DNA of 64,000 nt from the NCBI GenBank assembly GCA_017478225.1, contig JAFVDX010000011.1:1-64000 (forward strand), in the 5' to 3' direction. A model generated the notes under the pieces. That model was not told the origin of the DNA and ran no database searches. It saw only the letters and a program-made list of their open reading frames with translations. Source of the DNA: Paludibacteraceae bacterium. GTDB lineage: Bacteria; Bacteroidota; Bacteroidia; Bacteroidales; Paludibacteraceae. Shown piece by piece: positions 26,543 through 35,800 of this stretch. Within the stretch, counting starts at the first letter, position 1. Every line of letters starts with the position of its first letter. A program made the translations under genes and the position numbers.

Positions 26543-28045
26543 ATGTCTAATCAGAAAAACTCTAAATCCAACATTCTACCCATAGCGGTAATGTTTTTAC
26601 TTTTCTTCATGATTGCCTTTGTAACCAATTTTGCAGGTTCAATGGGCGTTATAGTAAAGAATCAGTTTGATGCAAGCAATGCCTTGGCACAACTTGGCAC
26701 ACTTGCCAACTTCATAGCATACGCCTGCATGGGTATTCCGGCAGGTTATCTTCTCAAGCGAAAAGGTTATAAATTCACTTCTTTGGCAGCCGTATCAGTA
26801 GGTTTTGTAGGCGTAGGCATACAATGGCTATCAGGCTATGCTGAGAGTTTCGGAGTGTATGTATTAGGAGCATTTATTGCAGGCTTCTCAATGTGTATGC
26901 TCAATGTGGTGGTCAATCCTATGCTTAACACCCTCGGTGGTGGCGGCAAACGCGGTAATCAACTATGTTTATTAGGCGGCTCATGCAACTCCATCGGAGG
27001 CACTATCGCACCTATCTTGCTCGGATATCTGATAGGCGGTATGGCTGAATATGCACAAGTCAAAGACGCTGCACCCGCTATGATCATCGCAATGGCTATC
27101 TTTGCTTTTGCTTTCATAGTGATTTTCTTCACCGACATACCTGAGCCACACAAAGAGACCGCCAAAGAGCGCGAGGCTCGTTTGTCAGGCAAAATAGCAA
27201 AAGACACACACAGCCCTCTCTCTTTCCGCCATTTCGTGCTCGGAGCAGTAGCCATCTTCTTCTATGTAGGCGTAGAGGTCGGATTGCCCAATATTGCCAA
27301 TCTTTATATGACTACATGGGATGTAGAAACTGCGCGTACGACTATCGATACTTATAACCAACAGCATGAGGACTTAGAAGCCTTAGAGGCTCTCCGCTTA
27401 GCCGATGAGGCTGCACTGGCTGAAATAAACAACATAACCGACAAAAAAGCCAAAAAAGCCGCTCAAGAGGCTTACACACGACTCGTAGTGGACGATGAAG
27501 CATATCAACAAGCAATGGAAGTGTCTGAAGGTGCAATCAAACCAGGCTTAGGCATGAAAGCCAATGTAGCAGGTTGGTTTATAGGACTATACTGGCTGTT
27601 GATGTTCATCGGGCGTCTGATAGGAGGAGCCATTGGAGGTAAAGTATCAAGCAAAACTATGTTGGCATGCGTTTCATGCATGGGAATAGTACTCTTACTT
27701 TGTCTTATGTTTATGCCTGCTACAATGATAAAACTGCCATTTATCGACAACTACCTGCCCCTCAATATTCTCTTCCTTATTCTTTGCGGTTTGTGTACAA
27801 GCGTTATGTGGGGCAATATATTCAACTTGGCTGCTGAAGGCTTAGGCAAATACACTCCCGCTGCTTCTGGCATCTTTATGGCTCTGGTTTGCGGTGGTGG
27901 CATACTGCCATTCTTCCAAGGACTGCTCGCCGACGGAGTGGGATATATATATAGTTATATCATCCCCATCATAGCGCTCGCATACATCTTCTTCTACGCC
28001 GTAATAGGCTCAAAGAATGTAAACACAGATATTCCTACCAAATAA
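26543..28045 (+). CDS. MFS sugar permease (FucP/glucose-galactose type) with an inserted periplasmic loop
   Basis: A 500-residue inner-membrane transporter with twelve predicted helices. It is of the FucP/GluP-like group that imports fucose, glucose or galactose with protons: FAGSMGVIVKNQF in helix 1, LKRKGYKF after helix 2, NVVVNPMLNTLGG and LLGGSCNSIGGTIAP around helices 4-5. The central cytoplasmic loop is basic. Between helices 7 and 8 there is an unusual charged, helix-forming segment of about 80 residues (about 262-340: TYNQQHEDLEALEALRLADE ... KKAKKAAQEAYTRLV), much longer than the normal loop. The substrate cannot be named. Confidence 0.85.
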   Translation: MSNQKNSKSNILPIAVMFLLFFMIAFVTNFAGSMGVIVKNQFDASNALAQLGTLANFIAYACMGIPAGYLLKRKGYKFTSLAAVSVGFVGVGIQWLSGYAESFGVYVLGAFIAGFSMCMLNVVVNPMLNTLGGGGKRGNQLCLLGGSCNSIGGTIAPILLGYLIGGMAEYAQVKDAAPAMIIAMAIFAFAFIVIFFTDIPEPHKETAKEREARLSGKIAKDTHSPLSFRHFVLGAVAIFFYVGVEVGLPNIANLYMTTWDVETARTTIDTYNQQHEDLEALEALRLADEAALAEINNITDKKAKKAAQEAYTRLVVDDEAYQQAMEVSEGAIKPGLGMKANVAGWFIGLYWLLMFIGRLIGGAIGGKVSSKTMLACVSCMGIVLLLCLMFMPATMIKLPFIDNYLPLNILFLILCGLCTSVMWGNIFNLAAEGLGKYTPAASGIFMALVCGGGILPFFQGLLADGVGYIYSYIIPIIALAYIFFYAVIGSKNVNTDIPTK

Positions 28046-28076
28046 ATTTTCATCATCACAAACACTCCCTTACAAT

Positions 28077-29252
28077 ATGCTTGAAGCCTTTTATAAGACA
28101 CACGAATACTTGGTGAGCCATCTTGAAACGCCTGTCCATCGCCGATTGATAGACGAGATTGATTGGGACGACCGCCTGATAGCCATCAAAGGATGCAGAG
28201 GCGTGGGTAAATCCACTTTCCTCTTATCGTATGCCAAAAACAGATTCGGAGTATCAAGAGAGTGTTTGTATGTTAATTTCAATAATTTCTACTTCACTAA
28301 GCAGAGTTTGACGGAGTTCGCCGCAATATTCGTGGCTGGAGGTGGCAAAACCTTGCTCTTGGACCAGATATTCAAATACCCTAATTGGTCGTCTGATTTG
28401 AGGAAATGCTACGAGAAATTTCCCTCATTGCATATCGTCTTTACCGCCTCACCCGTCATGCGTCTCACAGAAGAAAACAACGACTTGCGCGATATTGTAA
28501 AAATGTATAATCTGAGAGGGTTTTCGTTTCGCGAATATCTTAATCTGACAGCACACAAGAACTTCCCCGTATATACACTCAAAGACATCACCACCCGACA
28601 CGAGACCATATCTCGACAAATCGCAGCCGAAGTAAATCCACTTTGGTATTTCCCTGATTACCTCAGACATGGCTACTATCCGTTCTACCTCGAAAAACAC
28701 GACTTCTCTGAGACATTACTTAAGACAATGAATATGATGCTTGAGGTAGATATCCTGCTCATAAGACAGATAGATATAACCTACCTTGAGCAACTCAGAC
28801 ATCTGCTGTATATTTTTCTTAGCGAGTCGCCATGCTCGCTTAATGTGAGCCGACTGGCAGAAGAGACTGGTATCGCGCGTGCCACTGTGATGAATTATCT
28901 AAAGTATCTCAAAGATGCAAGATTACTTAATTTGCTCTATACCGAAGAAAAGCAGTTCCCGCAAAAACCTGCACGCGTATATATGCAAAACACTAATTTG
29001 CTCTATGCTCTACCTACAAGAAATGTGTCGGAACAAGCAATAGCAGAAACATTCTTCTATAACGCCCTGCATGGCACACATAAAATCAATGCTACCGACC
29101 GCACGGCTAATTTTGTGGTGGACAACAAACAGTATTTCAACATATCCGAACGACCATCATCAAAAGCATCGTTCCGATTGGCTGCAGTAAGCAATTTAGA
29201 AGTAGGAATCGGAAATCAAGTGCCACTTTGGCTCTTTGGATTTCTGTATTAA
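28077..29252 (+). CDS. AAA-family ATPase (AAA_14-like), unknown target
   Basis: A 391-residue ATPase of the AAA_14 type often paired with a DUF4143-like C-terminus. It has Walker A GCRGVGKST (about 39-47), Walker B KTLLLDQI (about 90-97), a sensor region FTASPVMRL, and a C-terminal part with a winged-helix-like segment LAEETGIARATVMNYLKYLK (about 261-280). Such proteins are abundant in Bacteroidetes, and their role is mostly unknown. It lies 31 bases after the permease and 87 bases before rsmE. No nuclease or transposase motif is present. Confidence 0.8.
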   Translation: MLEAFYKTHEYLVSHLETPVHRRLIDEIDWDDRLIAIKGCRGVGKSTFLLSYAKNRFGVSRECLYVNFNNFYFTKQSLTEFAAIFVAGGGKTLLLDQIFKYPNWSSDLRKCYEKFPSLHIVFTASPVMRLTEENNDLRDIVKMYNLRGFSFREYLNLTAHKNFPVYTLKDITTRHETISRQIAAEVNPLWYFPDYLRHGYYPFYLEKHDFSETLLKTMNMMLEVDILLIRQIDITYLEQLRHLLYIFLSESPCSLNVSRLAEETGIARATVMNYLKYLKDARLLNLLYTEEKQFPQKPARVYMQNTNLLYALPTRNVSEQAIAETFFYNALHGTHKINATDRTANFVVDNKQYFNISERPSSKASFRLAAVSNLEVGIGNQVPLWLFGFLY

Positions 29253-29267
29253 GGAAAAGAAACTAGT

Positions 29268-29321
29268 TCTAGAAAATCTAGAATATCTAGAATATCTAGA
29301 ACCTCTAGAATATCTATTAAA
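29268..29321. repeat. Six 9-bp TCTAGAATA-type tandem units
   Basis: Consecutive 9-mers TCTAGAAAA, TCTAGAATA, TCTAGAATA, TCTAGAACC, TCTAGAATA, TCTATTAAA fill most of the gap upstream of rsmE. Each TCTAGA is palindromic. Confidence 0.9.
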
Positions 29322-29339
29322 GTTTGTAGAACCGCAAAG

Positions 29340-30041
29340 ATGTATTTGTTTTATACTCCTGATATTGATACTACACAGATTCTTTCAGAAGAAGAATCTG
29401 CCCATTGTATAAGAGTACTTAGATATAACAGCGGCGACGAAATACTACTCACCGATGGGAAAGGTTATACCTACAATGCCAAAATAACCAATCCACATCC
29501 CAAACATTGCGAATTTGAAATAATAAGCAAAGAAAAACAAACCAAATCGCATGATTTCTACCTGCATATAGCCATTGCCCCAACAAAAAACATAGAGCGG
29601 ATGGAATGGATGGTTGAGAAATGCACAGAGATAGGCGTAGATGAAATCACCCCACTACTCTGCCACTATTCTGAAAGAAAACAAATAAGGCAAGACCGAT
29701 TGGAAAAAATCATTCTTAGCGCCGCCAAACAATCACTCACACCCTACCTTCCTAAACTCAACCCACTAACTGAATACAACCACTTCATCAATAATGCACA
29801 AGAACAAACACGCTTTATCGCTCATTGCTACAAAGAAGATAAGCGAGAACTCAAAGACGAAATTCAGCGTGGCAAGAGTTGTCTGGTAATGATCGGACCT
29901 GAAGGCGACTTCTCGGAACAAGAAGTAAAAGACGCTCTTGACAAAGGCTTTGTGGCCGTAGGCTTGGGCAAAAGCCGACTTCGAACCGAAACAGCAGGAG
30001 TCGTGGCATGCCATACCGCTGTCATTATGAATCAAGAGTAA
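29340..30041 (+). CDS. rsmE: 16S rRNA (uracil-1498-N3)-methyltransferase
   Basis: A 233-residue SPOUT-class methyltransferase that methylates U1498 of 16S rRNA with S-adenosylmethionine. An N-terminal PUA-like part (HCIRVLRYNSGDEILLTDGKG, about 22-42) is followed by the SPOUT domain with EWMVEKCTEIGVDEITPL (about 96-113) and the trefoil-knot motifs IGPEGDFSEQEV (about 186-197) and LGKSRLRTETAG (about 207-218). Length and motifs are standard. The start codon lies at the end of the 9-bp repeat tract; no consensus promoter was seen. Confidence 0.95.
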   Translation: MYLFYTPDIDTTQILSEEESAHCIRVLRYNSGDEILLTDGKGYTYNAKITNPHPKHCEFEIISKEKQTKSHDFYLHIAIAPTKNIERMEWMVEKCTEIGVDEITPLLCHYSERKQIRQDRLEKIILSAAKQSLTPYLPKLNPLTEYNHFINNAQEQTRFIAHCYKEDKRELKDEIQRGKSCLVMIGPEGDFSEQEVKDALDKGFVAVGLGKSRLRTETAGVVACHTAVIMNQE

Positions 30042-30128
30042 AGTAAATAACCTACATTTCACACATAAGAAAAAATAGAAATCAACTTTGGGGTAATTTT
30101 TTGACAACTAAAAAAGGAAAAAATAGTC

Positions 30129-30155
30129 ATTCGTAAAATTAGTATAATTCGTAGA
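30129..30155. repeat. 9-bp periodic AT-rich micro-repeat
   Basis: Units ATTCGTAAA, ATTAGTATA, ATTCGTAGA, ending 23 bases before the M3 peptidase gene. Confidence 0.7.
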
Positions 30156-30178
30156 AAGACAAATAATATAAAAAAGAT

Positions 30179-32305
30179 ATGAAGAAACAATTTTTACTAT
30201 TAAGTTTTGTTGTTATGATTGCAGCATGTAATAACACCAATCCTCTGTTGACAGAGCAAGACACACCATACGGAGTGCCCGCATTTGATAAGATTCAACT
30301 CAAACATTACGAGCCTGCCTTCAAAGAGGCTATAGCACAATATCAAGCAGAGATAGACGCTATTTGTCAAATCACCAACGAGCCTACATTTGAAAACACC
30401 ATAGTGGCACTTGACCGAAGTGGCAGTTTGCTGGACAAAGTAGAAGGCGTATTTTTCAATATCCTTGAAGCCGATGGCAACGAGGAAATGGATAAAATAG
30501 CAGAAAAAGTAACTCCATGGGTTACAGAACTGAGCGACAATATCCTGCTCAACGACCAATTATTCAATAGAGTCAAGGCCGTATATGACAAACGAGACGA
30601 TTTGGGATTAAATGCAGAGCAAATGCGCCTGCTCACTGAAACTTACAAGAGTTTCGTGCAGAACGGAGCCAACCTAAACCCTGCTCAAAAAGAACGCCTC
30701 AGACAAATCAATCAAGAGTTGTCGCTTCTCTCGCTTAAATTTGGAAATAATGTAGTGGCTGAAACCAATTCTATTAAGCGTTTTATCACCGACGAATCAG
30801 AACTTCAAGGCCTGCCCGAATCAGCCAAAGCGGCAGCCAAAGAAGCAGCAGAAGCCGATGGCAGCGTAACAGACGCATGGCTCTTTTCGCCCAAACGCAC
30901 AAGTTTCACACCCGTACTACAATACTGCGAAAACAGAGAATTGAGAAAACAATTACTTATCGACTATACCATACGAGGCAACCGAGACAACGAAAACGAC
31001 AACAAAGCAGTTATTAATCAAACTATGCGACTGAGAATAGAAAAAGCACACCTGTTTGGTTATGACACACCCGCTGACTATATCCTCTCCGACTGCATGG
31101 CACACAACAGCCAAAATGTAAACGAACTCTTGCACACCGTTTGGGGACCTTCGCTCAATGCTGCACGCAAAGAAGCAGCAGAACTGCAAAAACTCCTCGA
31201 CCAAGACATCGCAGCAGGTAAGGTTCAGATAAACCAAGCAGAAGACAAAAAACTGCAGCCTTGGGACTGGTGGTACTATTCTGAAAAACTACGCAAGCAA
31301 AAATACGACTTGAACGAAGAAGAACTCAAACCCTATTTTGAACTATCAAATGTTCGCAATGGAGTATTCCAATTAGCACATAACCTCTACGGACTTCAGT
31401 TTGAACCTCTACATAACATGCCTGTATATAATCCCGAAGTAGAGGTATTCAAAGTTACAGACGACAAAGGCAACCTTGTTGGTATTCTCTATACCGACTA
31501 TTTCCCTCGCGCAGGCAAACGCCCTGGCGCATGGATGAATGATATCTGCCATCAATATGTTGACCAAAATGGCGTTGACCACAGACCCGTTATCATCAAT
31601 GTAGGCAATTTCAACCGACCCACCAAAGACCAACCCTCACTGCTTTCAATGGACGATGTAGAAACACTCTTCCATGAGTTCGGACACGCTTTACACGGAC
31701 TTATGTCTAAAGCCACCTACAAATCTTTAGCAGGCACCAATGTCCCTCGCGACTTCGTAGAAATGCCATCTCAATTTATGGAAAACTACTGCTACGAACC
31801 CGAGATATTGCGCACCTATGCCTTCCACTACCTGACAGGAGAAACAATGCCCGACTCGCTGATAACCAAAATAAACAACGCCAAACAATTCAACCAAGGC
31901 TTTGTTGAAACCGAGTTGCTCTCAGCCTCTATTCTCGATATGGACTATCATTGCCTCAGCCAAGCAGACACTATAGATGTCAATAAGTTCGAAGCCGAAT
32001 CAATGCAGAAAATGAACATGATTCCACAAATCATTGTACGCTATCGCTCCACATTCTATAATCATATCTTCACCACAGGCTACGAAGCAGGATACTATAG
32101 TTACACATGGTCTGCCGTATTAGATGCCGATGCCTTCGCTGCATTCAAAGAAACAGGCGACATACTCAATCCCGAAGTGGCAAAACGATTCAAACATCTA
32201 CTCGAACAAGGAGGAACAAGAGACGCTCAAGAACTATGGGACGAATTCAGAGGCAGAAAAGCAGACCCTAAATTCCTGTTAGAAAGAAAAGGTTTTATTG
32301 ATTGA
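30179..32305 (+). CDS. M3-family metallopeptidase, peptidyl-dipeptidase Dcp-like lipoprotein
   Basis: A 708-residue zinc peptidase. The N-terminus is a lipoprotein signal (MKKQFLLLSFVVMIAACNN, Cys17), so it is probably anchored in the periplasm. The zinc motif HEFGH is at 499-503, followed by LHGLMS and, downstream, PRDFVEMPSQFMENYCYEPE, typical of M3 enzymes. The C-terminal EAGYYSYTWSAVLDADAFAAF is the Dcp signature region. It should remove dipeptides from peptide C-termini, complementing the DPP IV upstream. It is followed directly by the M20 dipeptidase, forming a peptide-degradation cluster. Confidence 0.93.
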   Translation: MKKQFLLLSFVVMIAACNNTNPLLTEQDTPYGVPAFDKIQLKHYEPAFKEAIAQYQAEIDAICQITNEPTFENTIVALDRSGSLLDKVEGVFFNILEADGNEEMDKIAEKVTPWVTELSDNILLNDQLFNRVKAVYDKRDDLGLNAEQMRLLTETYKSFVQNGANLNPAQKERLRQINQELSLLSLKFGNNVVAETNSIKRFITDESELQGLPESAKAAAKEAAEADGSVTDAWLFSPKRTSFTPVLQYCENRELRKQLLIDYTIRGNRDNENDNKAVINQTMRLRIEKAHLFGYDTPADYILSDCMAHNSQNVNELLHTVWGPSLNAARKEAAELQKLLDQDIAAGKVQINQAEDKKLQPWDWWYYSEKLRKQKYDLNEEELKPYFELSNVRNGVFQLAHNLYGLQFEPLHNMPVYNPEVEVFKVTDDKGNLVGILYTDYFPRAGKRPGAWMNDICHQYVDQNGVDHRPVIINVGNFNRPTKDQPSLLSMDDVETLFHEFGHALHGLMSKATYKSLAGTNVPRDFVEMPSQFMENYCYEPEILRTYAFHYLTGETMPDSLITKINNAKQFNQGFVETELLSASILDMDYHCLSQADTIDVNKFEAESMQKMNMIPQIIVRYRSTFYNHIFTTGYEAGYYSYTWSAVLDADAFAAFKETGDILNPEVAKRFKHLLEQGGTRDAQELWDEFRGRKADPKFLLERKGFID

Positions 32306-32327
32306 CATATCTCTAAACAATCAAACA

Positions 32328-33680
32328 ATGATCAGACAATATATAAAAGACAATATGCCACGAATAATGGACGAATGGGCTTCACTTGTTGCCATTCCTT
32401 CCGTTTCATGCCAACAGGAGCATAAGCCAGACATGCTCAAGATGGCTCAGAGGTGGCAACAATTGCTTTTGCAAGCAGGTGCGCAAAAAGCAGAAATAAT
32501 GCCGTCAGAAGGCAATCCTATGGTCTATGGAGAATACCTCTGCAAGAATACCAATGCCAAAACAGTACTTGTATATGGACATTACGATGTTATGCCCGTT
32601 GAGCCATTAGAAGCATGGAAAACCAACCCATGGCAACTTACAGAAAAAGATGGTAGGGTATATGGCAGAGGCGCTGACGACGACAAAGGACAAACACTCA
32701 TTCAAGTAAAAGCATTCGAGTATTTAGTTAAAAACAACTTACTCAACTGCAATGTTAAATTTATCTTCGAGGGAGAAGAAGAAATCGGTTCACCTTCGCT
32801 AAGTAAATTTCTGCTTGAGCATAAAGACTTGCTTTCGTGCGACATTATCTTAGTTAGCGACACCTCTATGATAGGCAAAGACACTCCGTCTATCACCACG
32901 GGACTTCGAGGTTTGGCATATTGGCAAGTGGATGTAACAGGACCTAATAGAGATCTACATTCAGGTCATTTCGGTGGAGCAGTAGCAAATACGATAAATG
33001 TGCTATGTGATATGCTTAGCCAACTAATCAACAAAAAAGGCATAATAACCATACCTCACTTTTACGATAATGTATTGCCCATTCCTCAACAAGAGCGTGA
33101 TATGATAGCACAAATTCCTTTTGACGAAGACAAATACAAGTCAGCCATTGGGGTTCAGGAATTGCAGGGCGAAGAAGGATATAGCACGCTTGAGCGCAAT
33201 TCGTGCCGCCCGTCGTTAGACATCTGCGGAATATGGGGAGGATATACAGCAGAGGGAAGTAAGACCGTGCTACCCTCAACTGCACATGCAAAAGTATCGT
33301 GCCGACTGGTTGCCAACCAAGACCATGAACAAATAAGTAAGTTGTTTGTAGAATATATACAGCAACTCGCTCCTAAATCTGTCAAGGTTGAGGTAACACC
33401 CATGCACGGCGGACAAGGGTATATTTGCCCTATCGATTTGCCGGAATACAAAGCAGCAGAAGCAGGATTCGAAAAAGCATTCGGGAAAAAACCACTTGCC
33501 GCCAGACGGGGAGGAAGCATACCCATCATCTCCACCTTCGAACAAATACTCGAAGTTAAAACCATACTCATGGGCTTCGGCTTAGAACAAAATGCTATAC
33601 ACTCGCCCAACGAGAGTTTTGACCTTGAAGTGTTTGAAAAAGGAATAGAGGCAGTGGTAGAATTCTATAATAATTTATAG
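32328..33680 (+). CDS. M20-family dipeptidase/metallopeptidase
   Basis: A 450-residue M20 dinuclear zinc peptidase. The ATG at 32328 is preferred over one at 32298, because the homologous core begins MIRQYIKDNMPRIMDEW and the earlier start would overlap the M3 gene. Metal-binding motifs are YGHYDVMP, GRGADDDKGQ and the catalytic FEGEEEIGSPS; a dimerisation domain with RDLHSGHFGG lies in the middle, and RRGGSIPIIS and HSPNE near the end. There is no signal peptide, so it should hydrolyse imported dipeptides in the cytoplasm. It is probably co-transcribed with the M3 gene (22 bp apart). Confidence 0.92.
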   Translation: MIRQYIKDNMPRIMDEWASLVAIPSVSCQQEHKPDMLKMAQRWQQLLLQAGAQKAEIMPSEGNPMVYGEYLCKNTNAKTVLVYGHYDVMPVEPLEAWKTNPWQLTEKDGRVYGRGADDDKGQTLIQVKAFEYLVKNNLLNCNVKFIFEGEEEIGSPSLSKFLLEHKDLLSCDIILVSDTSMIGKDTPSITTGLRGLAYWQVDVTGPNRDLHSGHFGGAVANTINVLCDMLSQLINKKGIITIPHFYDNVLPIPQQERDMIAQIPFDEDKYKSAIGVQELQGEEGYSTLERNSCRPSLDICGIWGGYTAEGSKTVLPSTAHAKVSCRLVANQDHEQISKLFVEYIQQLAPKSVKVEVTPMHGGQGYICPIDLPEYKAAEAGFEKAFGKKPLAARRGGSIPIISTFEQILEVKTILMGFGLEQNAIHSPNESFDLEVFEKGIEAVVEFYNNL

Positions 33681-33752
33681 TCAATAGGTTAATTATTCTA
33701 TAAGAAGGATATCATATTACAACATCATAAAAAGTATAAATCACAAAGAAAT

Positions 33753-35684
33753 ATGGATAAAAACACATTAATTGGTTTCGGACTTATAGCCTTAATTTTA
33801 ATAGGCTTTTCATTATTCAACAGACCATCCAAAGAGGAGTTGGCAAAGCGTCAGCATGAGCGCGATTCTATAGCATATATTCAGCAAATACAACGCGAGA
33901 CGGACAGACTCTCAAAAGAAATGTCTGAATTAGTGGCACACAAAGAAGAACAAGCCATTACCGACGAACAATTGGCAGAAAAAATGCAAGGTATATATGG
34001 TGCTTTTTCTTCGGCTGCTATAGGTCAAAACGAGTTTGTTGTACTTGAGAACGACTTACTTAGGCTTACCTTCCAGACCGAAGGTGGCAAACTATATAAA
34101 GCCGAGTTAAAGAAATACAAGACTTATGGCGACTCACTGAATTATCTTAGCCTTTTTGAAGACAAAGAGGCGGCTATGAACTTCACCTTTGTCACCAAAT
34201 CAAATAGGATATTAAACACAGGTAATCTCTTCTTCACTCCTCAACCTATTGTTCTGACGCCGGACAGCGCTCAGATGCTTACTATGCGTCTTATGACAGA
34301 CTCCGCCGCTTACTTGGACTTTGTATATACCCTCCCACAAAATAACTATATGCTACAATTCGACATCACCCCACATCAGATGCAACAAGTGTTGGCTCTA
34401 AATGCCACTTCGCTTGAGATGAATTGGAGCCAACTTATACCACAACAAGAGAGAGGCAGAAAATTCGAGGAGAGATATGCCACTTTGCAATATATGTACA
34501 AAGGCGGTGATATAGAAAATCTGTCAGAGTCAAAACAAGTAAAAGAGGATGTGAATGGTCGATTGAAATGGATCGCATACAAAGACCAATTCTTTTCCAC
34601 TGTACTTATCGCAGACGGTGAATTGTACTCGGCTCAACTCACCTCCACACCTATGGAGAAGAACTCAGGATATATCAAAGCATATCAAACTCGTGCCTCA
34701 CTTGCCTTTGACCCGTCCGGTACACAATCTACCAAATTGCGCATGTACCTCGGTCCTAACCACTACAACACTCTCAAAGCATACGATAAAGGCAAAGAAA
34801 AAAGCGAAAAATTATATTTGAAATCGCTCGTACCACTCGGCTGGAAAATAGTTAGTTGGATAAATATGTGGCTCGTTATTCCTATGTTCGACTTGTTCAT
34901 GTCGTGGGGCATGCACATCGGTTGGGTGATTCTTCTTATGACTATCGTCATCAAACTTATTATTCTGCCCTTCACTTTCCAATCATATCGCTCGTCGGCA
35001 AAAATGCGCGTACTTAAACCACAAGTAGATGCTATCAACGAGAAATATCCGGCTGACAAAATGCAAGAACGCCAACAAGCAACTATGGCTCTATACCAAA
35101 AAGCAGGGGCAAGCCCTATGTCAGGTTGCCTACCCATGCTCTTCCAATTCCCAGTCCTGATGGCTATGTTCTGGTTCTTCCCTACCGCCATCGAACTCCG
35201 CGGACAATCACTCTTCTGGGCAGACGACCTGTCAACTTACGATGCTATCTTGACTTGGAACAGAAACATACCCGTCATATCATGGATATTCGGAAACCAC
35301 TTGTCGCTGTTCTGTCTGCTCATGACAGTAACCAACTTGATTTATACATGGATCAACATGCAAAGCCAAAACACAGGCAACGACCCCGCAGCAAAGATGA
35401 TGCGATGGATGATGTATCTCATGCCACTCATGTTTATGTATATCTTTAATGATTATGCAGCAGGACTCAGTTATTACTACTTCCTCTCATTGCTCATAAC
35501 TATCATACAAACCTACATCTTCCGTCTGTCTATCAACGACGAGAAACTGCTAAAACAAATGGAAGCAAGAGCAGCCAAAAATGCTAATAAACCCAAAAAA
35601 TCAGGACTGATGGCAAGATTGGAAAAGATGCAACGCGAACAACAACAATACATGAGAGAACAAGCAAAAAGAGGTAGAAGATAA
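33753..35684 (+). CDS. yidC: Membrane protein insertase YidC
   Basis: A 643-residue inner-membrane insertase. It has an N-terminal anchor (4-21), a large periplasmic P1 domain (about 60-340, with QNEFVVLENDLLRLTFQTEGG) and the conserved membrane core with IGWVILLMTIVIKLIILPF, KMRVLKPQVDAINEKY and SGCLPMLFQFPVLMAMFWF. A basic C-terminal tail ends EQAKRGRR. The length and the long P1 domain are typical of Bacteroidetes YidC, which inserts membrane proteins alone or with SecYEG. No promoter consensus was found in the 72-base gap before it. Confidence 0.96.
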   Translation: MDKNTLIGFGLIALILIGFSLFNRPSKEELAKRQHERDSIAYIQQIQRETDRLSKEMSELVAHKEEQAITDEQLAEKMQGIYGAFSSAAIGQNEFVVLENDLLRLTFQTEGGKLYKAELKKYKTYGDSLNYLSLFEDKEAAMNFTFVTKSNRILNTGNLFFTPQPIVLTPDSAQMLTMRLMTDSAAYLDFVYTLPQNNYMLQFDITPHQMQQVLALNATSLEMNWSQLIPQQERGRKFEERYATLQYMYKGGDIENLSESKQVKEDVNGRLKWIAYKDQFFSTVLIADGELYSAQLTSTPMEKNSGYIKAYQTRASLAFDPSGTQSTKLRMYLGPNHYNTLKAYDKGKEKSEKLYLKSLVPLGWKIVSWINMWLVIPMFDLFMSWGMHIGWVILLMTIVIKLIILPFTFQSYRSSAKMRVLKPQVDAINEKYPADKMQERQQATMALYQKAGASPMSGCLPMLFQFPVLMAMFWFFPTAIELRGQSLFWADDLSTYDAILTWNRNIPVISWIFGNHLSLFCLLMTVTNLIYTWINMQSQNTGNDPAAKMMRWMMYLMPLMFMYIFNDYAAGLSYYYFLSLLITIIQTYIFRLSINDEKLLKQMEARAAKNANKPKKSGLMARLEKMQREQQQYMREQAKRGRR

Positions 35685-35700
35685 CCCCACCGCTCACCTC

Positions 35701-35800
35701 AAAAAATCAAATTTTGCTTAACTCAATTATAAAAACCAAGTTTTTCTTAACTAAACTATGAAAACCAAGTTTTGTGTAACTCAACTATGAAAAATAAGTT
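35701..35800. repeat. 30-bp tandem repeat covering the start region of the DUF4384 gene
   Basis: Three imperfect 29-30-bp units (35701-35730, 35731-35760, 35761-35789) plus a partial fourth that is the true gene start. Each has the form AAAAACCAAGTTTT...TAACT.AACTATG. The repeat unit therefore looks like a copy of the gene's own first codons and ribosome-binding region. Confidence 0.8.
35758..35790 (+). other. Ten-codon upstream ORF overlapping the DUF4384 start
   Basis: The repeat creates the frame MKTKFCVTQL, whose TGA overlaps the true ATG at 35787 (ATGA). It could couple or reduce translation of the next gene. It may also be a by-product of the tandem duplication. Confidence 0.45.
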
